Made by a program: the position numbers and the translations under genes. Under the pieces are notes generated by a model. The model did no database searches and was not told the origin of the DNA. It saw only the letters and a program-made list of their open reading frames with translations. 64,000 nt of DNA, taken from the NCBI GenBank assembly GCA_963707275.1, contig CAVPPH010000013.1:372001-436000 (forward strand), in the 5' to 3' direction. Positions within the stretch are counted from its first letter, which is position 1, and every line of letters starts with the position of its first letter. This document shows, one piece after another, positions 54,750-63,420 of this stretch. This DNA comes from JACKBK01 sp963707275. GTDB taxonomy: Bacteria > Chloroflexota > Anaerolineae > JAAEKA01.

Positions 54750-55571
54750 CTACGCCTGGTCGAAGAGAATGTAGACCTCGCCCTGTCCATCGGGCACGCA
54801 GAAGCGGAAGTTCTGGCTGTCGCGTTCGCCGTTGCCATCCAGTACCCATCCGAAATAGCAGCCGGCCACACTCCCACCCAAGGGGTCCAGACCCAGCTTG
54901 AAGTCGTAGTTAAACCCGCCGTTTGGCCCCTGATTCAGTCCACCTGCCACGCTGCGCACAGCGTCGGACACCGGCAGTTTGCCTACCCCTTCCTTCTCAA
55001 GCCAAACGAAGTAGCTTCCCTGTGCTTCGTTGTTGCGTCCGCTGTGGACAAAGGCAAACGTCAGCCGCAGTTCCTGGCCGCCGTTGGCTGTGAAGGCCGG
55101 ACCGCCACGCAGCTTGAACTTGCAGCCGTCGCCGCCGATGCCGGCGCACTCGTCGGCTGGCGGCGGCGGAGCGGGTGTGTTGGTGGGCGGCGGCGGGCTG
55201 GTCGGCTGCACCGGCTGCGGACGCGGCGTTGCCGTGGGCGGAACGGGCGTATCGGTCGGAAGCGGTGTGTCAGTCGGCGCTGGCGTGTCAGTCGGCGCCG
55301 GTGTGTCCGTAGGAATGGCGGTCGGCGTCGCGGTCGGGGTGTCGGTGACCATGGCCAGTTGGGTGGCCTCGGCCGCCGCGGCCTCGGTGGCGCGCACATC
55401 GACCGCGCTGGTGGGCGTGAAGGTCGGGCGTTGGACCAATGGCGCGGCGTCAGGCTCGGGCGTTGCCGGGCCGCAGGCTGAGAGGGCGATCAACGCGAGG
55501 GCCATCAGGCCGCCCGTGACCAAGGTGCGGCGCGCAAGGGGCTGTCTGCTGTGATGCTTGAACAAACGCAT
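54750..55571 (-). CDS. Lipoprotein with Thr/Pro linker
   Basis: It has 273 residues. A signal peptide with lipobox LIALSACG places the lipidated cysteine near residue 33. An Ala/Glu helix is followed by a linker of about 60 residues with tandem PTDTPAPTDTP units that would span the cell envelope. The globular domain (about 145-273) has GGPAFTANGGQELRLTFAF and GGFNYDFKLGLDP, and I do not recognise it. Such linkers are common in Chloroflexota surface proteins. Function unknown. Confidence 0.75.
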   Translation of the reverse strand: MRLFKHHSRQPLARRTLVTGGLMALALIALSACGPATPEPDAAPLVQRPTFTPTSAVDVRATEAAAAEATQLAMVTDTPTATPTAIPTDTPAPTDTPAPTDTPLPTDTPVPPTATPRPQPVQPTSPPPPTNTPAPPPPADECAGIGGDGCKFKLRGGPAFTANGGQELRLTFAFVHSGRNNEAQGSYFVWLEKEGVGKLPVSDAVRSVAGGLNQGPNGGFNYDFKLGLDPLGGSVAGCYFGWVLDGNGERDSQNFRFCVPDGQGEVYILFDQA

Positions 55572-55639
55572 TGCTGATTTCCTTAGTTGAGTTGCATGTC
55601 AACGGCGGCCAGTCAACACAGCCAGCCGCCGCGGTTGTG

Positions 55640-55668
55640 ATTATACCATGGCCCGCTGCTGTCGTGAA
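55640..55668 (-). promoter_or_regulatory. Promoter of the lipoprotein gene
   Basis: Minus strand TTCACG (55663-55668), 17 bp, TATAAT (55640-55645). The leader is about 62 nt. No second gene is visible in 55572-55804. Confidence 0.55.
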
Positions 55669-55804
55669 AAACGTCGCCTGCCGCGGCGGCTATTCTGAAT
55701 TCGGGGCGAGTCGTGCTAAAATCAGACAGACCGCGGCGGATCGACCAGATCATCGCGCCAGCATGCAACATCGACATAACGCAGATTCAACCTAGGAGCA
55801 CGAC

Positions 55805-56799
55805 ATGGAATACAGACGCCTTGGCAAGTCAGGCCTTCAGGTCTCAGCACTATCCTTTGGCGCGTGGGTTACGTTCGGCAAGCAGGCCGACGTGGATGTC
55901 GCGCTTGAAATGATGCAGGTGGCAAAAGACGCCGGCGTCAACTTCTTCGACAACGCCGAAGCCTATGAAAACGGCGAAGCAGAGGTCGTCATGGGCGCGG
56001 CGATCAAGCGCGCCGGCTGGAAGCGCAGCGATCTGGTCGTATCGACCAAGATCTTCTGGGGTGGCGACGGGCCCAACGATTCCGGCCTGTCGCGCAAGCA
56101 CATCGTCGAGGGAACCGATGCCGCATTGGCCCGTCTGCAGATGGACTACGTGGACCTGATCTTCTGCCACCGGCCTGACATCCACACGCCCATCGAGGAG
56201 ACGGTCCGGGCCATGAGCTACATCGTCAACTCGGGCAAGGCCTTCTACTGGGGCACCAGCGAGTGGAGTGCGGCTCAGATCACCGAAGCCTACGGCATCG
56301 CCCGCCGTGAGCATCTGGTTCCGCCGAGCATGGAGCAGCCGCAGTACAACATGCTCATCCGCGAGCGGGTCGAGAAGGAATACGCCCACCTCTACGAGGA
56401 GTTCGGTCTCGGCACGACCATCTGGAGCCCGCTCGCCAGCGGTTTCCTGACCGGCAAGTACAACGACGGCATCCCGGAAGGCTCGCGGCTGAGCCTTGAT
56501 GGCTACGAGTGGCTGCGAGACCGGCTTGACAAGCGCGGAAGGCAAGGAATGGACGGCCAAGACCCGCCAGCTCGCGCCGCTTGCTGACCGAGTTGGGCTG
56601 CACCATGGCGCAACTAGCCCTGGCCTGGTGCCTCAAGAATCCCAACGTCAGTACCGTCATTACCGGCGCGAGCCGGGCTGAGCAGGTGGTGGAAAATATA
56701 CGGGCGCTGGACGTGGTGGCCAAGCTGGACGACCAGGTCATGCAACGCATCGAGGGCATCCTCGACAACAAACCGGAGCCGGCTGCCGACTTCCGGTGA
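55805..56799 (+). CDS. Aldo/keto reductase, Kv-beta-like (frameshifted)
   Basis: NADPH-dependent reductase of carbonyl compounds, AKR6 type. The tetrad is visible as Asp and Tyr in FFDNAEAYENG, Lys in VVSTKIFWGG and His in FCHRPDIHTP. YWGTSEWSAAQI and TTIWSPLASGFLTGKY are typical of the Kv-channel beta-subunit group. The frame is lost at about 56530-56590. The C-terminus (TMAQLALAWCLKNPNVSTVI, GASRAEQVVEN) continues in another frame to 56799. Joined length is about 330 residues, normal for the family. Confidence 0.88.
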
Positions 56800-56820
56800 C
56801 GCACTCGGAGGAGGTGCACC

Positions 56821-57264
56821 ATGGCAGGCATCGTGTGCGCGATTCGCGGCGGTCCGCAGAGCGGGCCGACCATCGACCGGGCCATTGAGCTGGCGCGTGA
56901 GAGCGGTCTGCCGATCCATTTTCTCTACGTGGTCAATCTGGACTTTCTTGCTCGCACGGCCAGCAGCCGGACCCAGGTCATCTCACAGGAACTGCGCGAC
57001 ATGGGTGAGTTCATCCTGCTGAGCGCCCAGGATGCGGCCGGCGTGGCCGGCGTGGAAGCAGACGGCGCGGTGCGTGACGGCAACGTGCTGGAGGAAATGG
57101 CGGCGTTCTGTCGCGAGCTTCAGGCTGACTACCTGATCATCGGTGTTCCCAAGCCCCAGAACGAGGAGAACGTATTCTCCCACGAGCATCTCCCGGCGTA
57201 CGCTGAACATCTGCAAGCTACTACTGGCGCCACGGTGGTCATGGCCGGCGGAGACGGGCCATGA
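56821..57264 (+). CDS. Universal stress protein (UspA fold), first copy
   Basis: It has 147 residues. IVCAIRGGPQSGPTIDRAIE starts the fold and LQADYLIIGVPKPQNEEN lies where ATP-binding Usps have GxxG...GS, but the G-S motif is not intact, so nucleotide binding is doubtful. It overlaps the transporter gene by 4 bp, and a second Usp follows the transporter. The two Usps share the CAIRGGPxS start and are paralogues. A regulatory role on the transporter is inference. Confidence 0.82.
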   Translation: MAGIVCAIRGGPQSGPTIDRAIELARESGLPIHFLYVVNLDFLARTASSRTQVISQELRDMGEFILLSAQDAAGVAGVEADGAVRDGNVLEEMAAFCRELQADYLIIGVPKPQNEENVFSHEHLPAYAEHLQATTGATVVMAGGDGP

Positions 57265-58970
57265 ACCGCCGGGCAGTGTGGCAACTGGCTGCGCTGCTGG
57301 GGCTGGCGCTGTTGGCAGTCGCCGGATTGACGCCGCGGGCTATTGCTCAACCGGGCGAACCGGCGCCGCTGATCACGGGAAGTGTGTTCGACCGCCAGCA
57401 GATTCCGGTAGTCGGCGCGGCCGTGACGGCCACGGCCGGCGATGATGAGAAGCCGCTGGCTGAGGCGGCAACACAGCCGGATGGCCGTTTTGCCCTTGCG
57501 CCGGCCACGCCCGCGACCGGCGCGCTGACCCTGAAGATCCACCGGCCGCACTTTGAGGAGACCCGCATCGTTCTGGACGCCGACCAAATGGCGACGCTGC
57601 GCGCCGGTGAGACGGTCGCCATCGACGACACCGTGTTGCTGCGCCAGATCGACGCCTCGTTCTGGATCGCAGCTCTGGTTTTTGTGGCTGTTCTGGTGCT
57701 GATCGCCACGGGACGGCTACACAACGCGCTGGCCGCTCTGCTGGGCATGGTCACCGTGTTAGGCGTCAGCTATCTGGGCGGCGCGCTCAACGAAAACCTG
57801 TTCATCTTCGACTTTCGCCGCTCCCTCACCTACGTGGACTGGAACGTGATCTTCCTGATCATGGGCATGATGATTGTGATCGCGGTGGTGGAGCGCACCG
57901 GGATCTTCCAGTGGATGGCGTACCGGGCCTACCTCCTGTCGCGCGGCCGCACCTGGCTCTTGCTGCTCATCCTCATGGTGGTGACCGGCGTTGCTTCGGC
58001 TTTTCTCGACAACGTGACCACCATGCTGCTGATGACGCCCATCAGCGTGCAGATTGCGCTGGCGATCGGCATCACGCCGCTGGCGCTGCTGATACCCGAG
58101 GTGCTGGCATCCAACGTCGTCGGCATCAGCACCCTGATCGGCACGCCGACCAACATCCTGATCGGCTCCTATGCCCGTATCTCGTTCAACGACTTCCTGC
58201 GCAACCTGACGCCCGGTGTGTTGATGGCGTTGGCCGGTCTGATGATCTACTGCTTGCTGATCTACCGCCGCTCGCTGACGTCCGGTGGCCAGGCGTCGCC
58301 GCTGTTGATGGAGAGACTGGCCGAGCGCGCTCGCATCACCGAGCCGGAACATCTGCGCAAGGCTGCCTGGGTGGGCGCCGGGATGCTGCTGCTGTTCATC
58401 TTCGGCGAGCACGTTCACCTCGTTCCGGCGGTAACCGCGTTGCTGGGCGCGACCGCTCTGCTACTTTGGATCAAGCCTGACATCGAGGAGATGATCGAGG
58501 CGGTAGACTGGACGACACTGGTGTTCTTCATCGCTCTGTTCGTCGTCGTCGGCGCAGTGCAGGAGGTGGGTCTGATCAGCTTCATCGCCGAACTGATCGG
58601 CCGGCTGGTCGGCGACAACCTGGTGCTGGCGATGCTGGCTGTGATCTGGCTGAGCGCGTTCCTGTCAACCATCATCGCCAACATTCCCTTCACGGCGGCC
58701 ATGCTGCCGGTGATCGGCTACCTGACCCTCACCATTCCCGGTGCAAACTCCAAGGTTTTGTTCTACTGTCTGTCGGTCGGATCTGCCATGGGCGGCAACG
58801 GCTCGCTGATCGGCGCGTCCGCCAACATGGTGACGTCCGGTATCTCCGAGCGAGCCGGCTATACCATTTCCTACGGCTACTTCTTCAGGAAAGGCTTTCC
58901 GGCCTTGCTGATCACGGTCAGCCTGGCGACGATCTGGCTGTTGTTGCGCTTTATCGTGCTTCCCAGGTAG
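57261..58970 (+). CDS. Ion-transporter-superfamily permease with N-terminal Ig-like domain
   Basis: It has 569 residues. Signal peptide about 1-29, then a CarboxypepD_reg-like beta-sandwich (about 37-115, ITGSVFDRQQIPVVGAAVTA), then 11-12 membrane helices of the IT superfamily (ArsB/NhaD/SLC13/P-protein group). VASAFLDNVTTMLLMTPISV, GTPTNILIGSYA, IIANIPFTAAMLPV and GSLIGASANMV are the duplicated re-entrant hairpin motifs that bind Na+ or substrate. Closest pattern is the P-protein/ArsB group. An extracytoplasmic Ig-like domain is unusual for it. It is flanked by Usp genes on both sides. Confidence 0.85.
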   Translation: MNRRAVWQLAALLGLALLAVAGLTPRAIAQPGEPAPLITGSVFDRQQIPVVGAAVTATAGDDEKPLAEAATQPDGRFALAPATPATGALTLKIHRPHFEETRIVLDADQMATLRAGETVAIDDTVLLRQIDASFWIAALVFVAVLVLIATGRLHNALAALLGMVTVLGVSYLGGALNENLFIFDFRRSLTYVDWNVIFLIMGMMIVIAVVERTGIFQWMAYRAYLLSRGRTWLLLLILMVVTGVASAFLDNVTTMLLMTPISVQIALAIGITPLALLIPEVLASNVVGISTLIGTPTNILIGSYARISFNDFLRNLTPGVLMALAGLMIYCLLIYRRSLTSGGQASPLLMERLAERARITEPEHLRKAAWVGAGMLLLFIFGEHVHLVPAVTALLGATALLLWIKPDIEEMIEAVDWTTLVFFIALFVVVGAVQEVGLISFIAELIGRLVGDNLVLAMLAVIWLSAFLSTIIANIPFTAAMLPVIGYLTLTIPGANSKVLFYCLSVGSAMGGNGSLIGASANMVTSGISERAGYTISYGYFFRKGFPALLITVSLATIWLLLRFIVLPR

Positions 58971-58997
58971 CGCGACCTTGCCCGTAGAGGTTCGTTC

Positions 58998-59462
58998 ATG
59001 CAAACAACGCCAACTCAAATCATCTGTGCGATCCGCGGCGGTCCCGAGAGTCGTGAGACTGTCACGCGCGCCATCGACCTGACGCTGGAAACGGGCGCGC
59101 GCCTGACTTTCTTTCATATCATGGATGCCGAGTTTCTGCAGCACGCCACCATCGGCCCGCTGAGCATCGTCTACGACGAACTAAGGGAGATGGGCACCTT
59201 CACGATGCTCATCCTGTGCGACCGCGCCCGACGCCGGGGCGTGACCGACGTGGATTTCATTGTGCGCGAGGGCAACATCCGTAAACATCTGCTCCAACTG
59301 GCCATCGAAACCAAGGCGCAAGTGCTGGTGATGGGCAGCCCGACCCGCAGCCCGACACGCAACGTCTTCAAGTTCGGCGAGATCGACCAATTCGCGGCGC
59401 AACTGGCGGACGAGGGCGGCGTGCACGTGATCGTGGCCCCGGCGTCGACCGGGAGCGTCTAG
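58998..59462 (+). CDS. Universal stress protein (UspA fold), second copy
   Basis: It has 154 residues. QIICAIRGGPESRETVTRAI matches the first Usp of the operon. The nucleotide loop region is VLVMGSPTRSPTRNVFKFG, closer to the Usp consensus than in the first copy. It starts 27 bp after the transporter stop. Together with the first copy it brackets the transporter; similar Usp-transporter pairs are known for other ion carriers, where Usp domains bind nucleotide and gate transport. Confidence 0.82.
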   Translation: MQTTPTQIICAIRGGPESRETVTRAIDLTLETGARLTFFHIMDAEFLQHATIGPLSIVYDELREMGTFTMLILCDRARRRGVTDVDFIVREGNIRKHLLQLAIETKAQVLVMGSPTRSPTRNVFKFGEIDQFAAQLADEGGVHVIVAPASTGSV

Positions 59463-59585
59463 TGCCGACACAGGTGGCGCCTTCGGCGACGTAGGCAGAG
59501 ACACGTCGTTCAGCCAGTCCGTAGTGCCGAAGATGCCATCTGTCAGTGCACCGGGTGCTGTCGAACAAAGGAGACAACTGATCCC

Positions 59586-61260
59586 ATGAAACTAACAAAG
59601 CTAGCACTGCCGATCGCAATCGTTGTCGCATTTGCCACGATCCTGGCGCTGGCCGGCTGCGTGGCCGGCCAGCCGATGGTCGTGCCCGCCGATGGGGCGG
59701 CGACTCCAGCACCGCCGGGCCTCGCCAACCCCGCCTCGGTCTACTGTGCGGAGCAGGGCGGCACGCTGGACATCCGCTCCGACGCCGCCGGCAACCAGGC
59801 CGGCTATTGCGTCTTCGCCGATGGCAGCGAGTGCGACGAGTGGGCCTACTTGCGCGGCGAGTGCCGCGCCCGGCGGTCAGCCGGCTGCAACGTCTGCGCC
59901 AGGTTTGGCCAATCCCGCGTCGGTCTACTGTGCGGAGAAGGGCGGCACGCTGGACATCCGCTCCGACGCCGCCGGCAATCAGACCGGCTACTGCGTCTTC
60001 GCCGCCGGCAGCGAGTGCGACGAGTGGGCCTACTTCCGTGGCGAGTGCGCGCCGGGTGATCCGGTCGCACCGACCGGTACCGTCACGGCTACCAGCGCAG
60101 CGCACGATGCGTTGATCGCCGCGGTGCACGCGGCCCAGCCTACTACCGATGTGTACGAGGGATTGAGCGCGATCGATCTCGGCGCGCTGGACGGCACGCC
60201 GCTGTGGGCCGTCTATAGCACCGGAATGCGCAACTTCGACCTCGATCCGCCGCCCGGCCACTTCGTGGCGATCTACACGCCAGTCGCTGACGGCTGGAAA
60301 GAGCTGGCGCAGCTTGACATCAGCAGCACGGCCATGGCCGGCGATCCGCTGCTGGAGATGGGACCGGATTTCGTCTCGCCGGGCGGTGTCGCTCGGGCCG
60401 AGATCGACCCGGAGCGCATCTGGTTGACCGTGGATGGTGGTGTGGGCGCGCACAGCGGCACGTTCCAGGTCCTCAGTTTCGACGGAGAGACGCTGCGCCA
60501 GGAGATCGGTGGCGCCTCGGCCAGTCCGGGGGCCGGCTATCTGGCTGATCTCAATGGCGACGGGATGCACGACGTGGTGCTCAACGCTACCGAGTACTAC
60601 GTCTTCTGCTATGCCTGCGGCGTTCGCCATCCTTACTTCAGCGTCTATACCTGGCTGGGCGACGAGATGGTGCCGGTCGGGATATCGGCGCTGATGATGG
60701 GCCAGCGCGGCACGCCACCCGACGAGGCCAACAGCCGCGCCGTGCAGCTTGCCCAGGCCGGCCTTTGGCCCGACGCGTTAGCAGCCATCAAAGAGGCCGC
60801 GGCGCTGGCCGGTGACGATGACCTGCCGACTCCGTCCGGCTCGTTGCGTTGGAACCAGGCGTTGATCCAACTCAACCACGACGCGCAACTTGCCGCGTTG
60901 CAAGACAGCCCCTATCCACTGCTAAGCAACGTGTTCTACGGCGACTATGGCGCTGCAGTTGACCTGATGCGTCCCCTGCCCGTGGAACAGATCTTCAGCT
61001 CCGCCAGCCCGCTGATCGTGGGAACCGTAGGCGAAGGCTGGCAGGCGGAACTCAGCAGCTATCTGACACAAAGCGCCGCCGCCGCACTGGAGGTCGAGCC
61101 CGACCTGGCAACCGCTCTCTTTGTGCGCGCCTGGGGCGCCTATCTGGCCGATCCGACGGACCCGCAGATCGCCGCTGATCTGGCCGCGGCTGCCGAGCTT
61201 GCGCCGGACGATCCGTTGTTCGCGGCCGCTGCCCGGGTATTGCCCGCCGCTGGAAGGTAA
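59586..61260 (+). CDS. Lipoprotein with two DUF333 repeats and an FG-GAP-like region (frameshifted)
   Basis: About 558 residues. The lipobox ILALAGC puts the lipidated cysteine near residue 22. Two DUF333 units, each with LANPASVYC...GGTLDIRSDAAGNQ...GYCVF...C-EW-Y-RGEC, are at about 48-98 and 110-160. They are nearly identical at DNA level and are separated by the frame change at about 59875. The rest has LADLNGDGMHDVV, a Ca-binding FG-GAP-type loop, and a helical C-terminal domain with TPR-like spacing (LWPDALAAIKEAAAL). DUF333 occurs in small secreted proteins of unknown function. Confidence 0.78.
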
Positions 61261-61265
61261 ACCTT

Positions 61266-62213
61266 TTGCCAACTCAAGATGCTCTTCAGGAATTGCAGGT
61301 CTACCTGCAAACCACCAGCACGGCGGCGCTGCTGCAAAAGGTGTTGATGTCGCTGGCGGTGGTGATCGGTCTGTTCGTCGCGCGTTATGCGTTTCGCCGC
61401 TTTGTTGCTGGGCGAACGAACGATCCAGCGGTCCGTTACCGGTGGGCAAAAACCAGCGGCTATGTGATGTGGCTGTTGATCATGGTGCTGATTGTGGCCA
61501 TCTGGCTGGACGGCTTTGGCAACATGGCCACGGTCATCGCCATCGTCGGAGCCGGTTTGGCCATTGCCATGCGCGATCCCATTGTGGACATAGGCGGCTG
61601 GGCCTATATCGTGTGGCGCAAACCGTTGCAGGTCGGCCAGCGGGTTGGCATCGACAACGTGCGCGGCGACGTGGTGGATATCGGCCCGTTTGTCTTCTCG
61701 ATGCTGGAAGTGGGCGACGGCATCAGGGGCCCGCGCCAAAGCACGGGCCGCATCATACAGGTGCCCAACGCTTACATCTTTTCGCACAAGCTGGTCAACG
61801 AGAACATGGCCTTCGAGTTCATCTGGCATGAGATTCCGGTAGTCGTTACTTTCGAGAGCAACTGGCAAAAGGCCAAGACAGCGCTAGAGGAGATCGTTCG
61901 CCGCCACGCGGGTGAGTTTGGGCCGGCCGCTGAAGAGCAGTTGCGTAAGGCCAACGAGCAGTTCATGGTCAAGACAGGTACGATGCAGCCGGTGGTTTTT
62001 ACGCGTGTCGTGGACATCGGCGTTGAACTGACCATGCGCTTCCTGTGCGAGGTGCGCCAGCCGCGTGTGTTGGAACATGTCATCTGGGAGAACGTGCTGG
62101 TCGTATTCGCCGCCGAATCCGACATCGACTTCGCCTATCCGACCACACGATTCTACGACAACCGCTCCGAGGGCAAGCCCGGCGCGGGCGGACTTGCCGA
62201 CAGTAACCAGTAA
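61266..62213 (+). CDS. MscS-family mechanosensitive channel
   Basis: It has 315 residues from TTG 61266, 5 bp after the lipoprotein stop. Three membrane helices (about 22-41, 66-84, 88-108); the pore helix reads TVIAIVGAGLAIAMRDPIVD, then GGWAYIVWRKPLQVGQRV begins the beta-domain with RIIQVPNAYIFSH. The C-terminal third is alpha/beta as in MscS. It is longer than the copy at 25718 and not closely similar to it. Co-transcription with the lipoprotein is likely. Confidence 0.88.
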   Translation: MPTQDALQELQVYLQTTSTAALLQKVLMSLAVVIGLFVARYAFRRFVAGRTNDPAVRYRWAKTSGYVMWLLIMVLIVAIWLDGFGNMATVIAIVGAGLAIAMRDPIVDIGGWAYIVWRKPLQVGQRVGIDNVRGDVVDIGPFVFSMLEVGDGIRGPRQSTGRIIQVPNAYIFSHKLVNENMAFEFIWHEIPVVVTFESNWQKAKTALEEIVRRHAGEFGPAAEEQLRKANEQFMVKTGTMQPVVFTRVVDIGVELTMRFLCEVRQPRVLEHVIWENVLVVFAAESDIDFAYPTTRFYDNRSEGKPGAGGLADSNQ

Positions 62214-62220
62214 CCGAAGG

Positions 62221-62312
62221 TTCGAGGACAGAGGTCCGAGGCCGGATGTCGGACACAGTTTCGCTCTACTCGCTACCTGCAACCTGCCATCTGCTATCAG
62301 CCATCCGCTATC
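62221..62312. repeat. Heptamer tracts immediately before the alcohol dehydrogenase gene
   Basis: Two runs of 7-nt units: TTCGAGG, ACAGAGG, TCCGAGG, CCGGATG, TCGGACA (62221-62255), and CTCTACT, CGCTACC, TGCAACC, TGCCATC, TGCTATC, AGCCATC, CGCTATC (62264-62312). The last unit touches the ATG at 62313, leaving no recognisable ribosome-binding site. Confidence 0.65.
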
Positions 62313-63344
62313 ATGAAAGCCATCCAATTAATCGAGACCAACCGTCCGCTGGAACTGCGCGACGTTTCCCTGCCCGACGTTGGGCCGCTGGACGTGCTGG
62401 TGCGCGTCAGGGCGGCCGGCATCTGCCACTCGGATGTCCATTACCGCGCCGGCGTCTCGCCTGTCACGCCCCTGCCGATGACGCTGGGGCACGAGGTTAG
62501 CGGTGTGGTCGAGCGGGTGGGTGGTGCGGTGTCCGGCTGGCAGCCTGGCGACCGCGTCTGTCTGCACTACATGGCAACCTGCGGGCACTGCGCGTACTGC
62601 AACCAGGGCGCTGAGCAGTTCTGCGTGCGCGGCCAGATGTTGGGCAAGCACCGCGCCGGTGGCTATGCCGAGTTCATCGTCGTCCCGGCGCGCAGCGTCT
62701 TTCCCCTGCCCGACGCGATACCTTTCGACCAGGGTGCGGTGATGATGTGCTCTTCCGCCACCGCCTTTCATGCCCTGCGCAAGGGGCGCTTGCAGGCCGG
62801 CGAGACGGTTGCGGTTTTCGGCGCGGGCGGGCTGGGGATGTCAGCCATCCAACTGGCGCGCTCGTTGGGCGCACTGCGGGTCTTTGCCGTCGATCTGGAT
62901 AAAGGCCGGCTAACGCTGGCAGACCAACTGGGTGCCGAGCCGGTGGACGCTGGACGCGGCGATCCCGCGGCTGCAATCAGGCAAGCCACCGGCGGCCGCG
63001 GCGTCGATGTCGCGCTCGATCTGGTGGGGTTGCCGTCCACTATGCGCCCGGCCATTGCCAGCCTCGCGCCCTTCGGGCGGGTCGTGGCGGTCGGCCTGGG
63101 CAACCAGCCGGTGCCGATCTATCCCTACGCTGAAATCATCAACCGCGAGGCCGAGATCATCGGCTGCTCCGACCACCTCGCGTCGGAGATTCCGCTGTTG
63201 ACGGAGTTCGTTCGCTGCGGCGCGTTGAATCTGGCGCCAGTGGTGACTGAGACGGTCCCCCTGGATGCCGATGCCATTAACGCAGTCATGGATCACATGT
63301 CAACCTACGGGGCAGGTGGTGTGCGAAGCGTAATTGTGCCGTAG
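62313..63344 (+). CDS. Zinc-dependent alcohol dehydrogenase (MDR family)
   Basis: It has 343 residues. Catalytic zinc ligands are in AGICHSDVHYRAG (Cys) and LGHEVSG (His-Glu). The structural zinc lobe CGHCAYCNQGAEQFC has four cysteines. VFGAGGLGMSAIQLARSLGA is the NAD(P)-binding motif. This is a medium-chain dehydrogenase oxidising primary or secondary alcohols or polyols; substrate not assignable. The start has no clear ribosome site because a heptamer tract occupies the upstream region. Confidence 0.92.
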   Translation: MKAIQLIETNRPLELRDVSLPDVGPLDVLVRVRAAGICHSDVHYRAGVSPVTPLPMTLGHEVSGVVERVGGAVSGWQPGDRVCLHYMATCGHCAYCNQGAEQFCVRGQMLGKHRAGGYAEFIVVPARSVFPLPDAIPFDQGAVMMCSSATAFHALRKGRLQAGETVAVFGAGGLGMSAIQLARSLGALRVFAVDLDKGRLTLADQLGAEPVDAGRGDPAAAIRQATGGRGVDVALDLVGLPSTMRPAIASLAPFGRVVAVGLGNQPVPIYPYAEIINREAEIIGCSDHLASEIPLLTEFVRCGALNLAPVVTETVPLDADAINAVMDHMSTYGAGGVRSVIVP

Positions 63345-63420
63345 CCTTGCCGGTAGCCGTCCCGTGACCGGATTGTGTCAGGTGACTTTCACCGCCATCA
63401 ACCGCGATTCTCTCCCCCTC

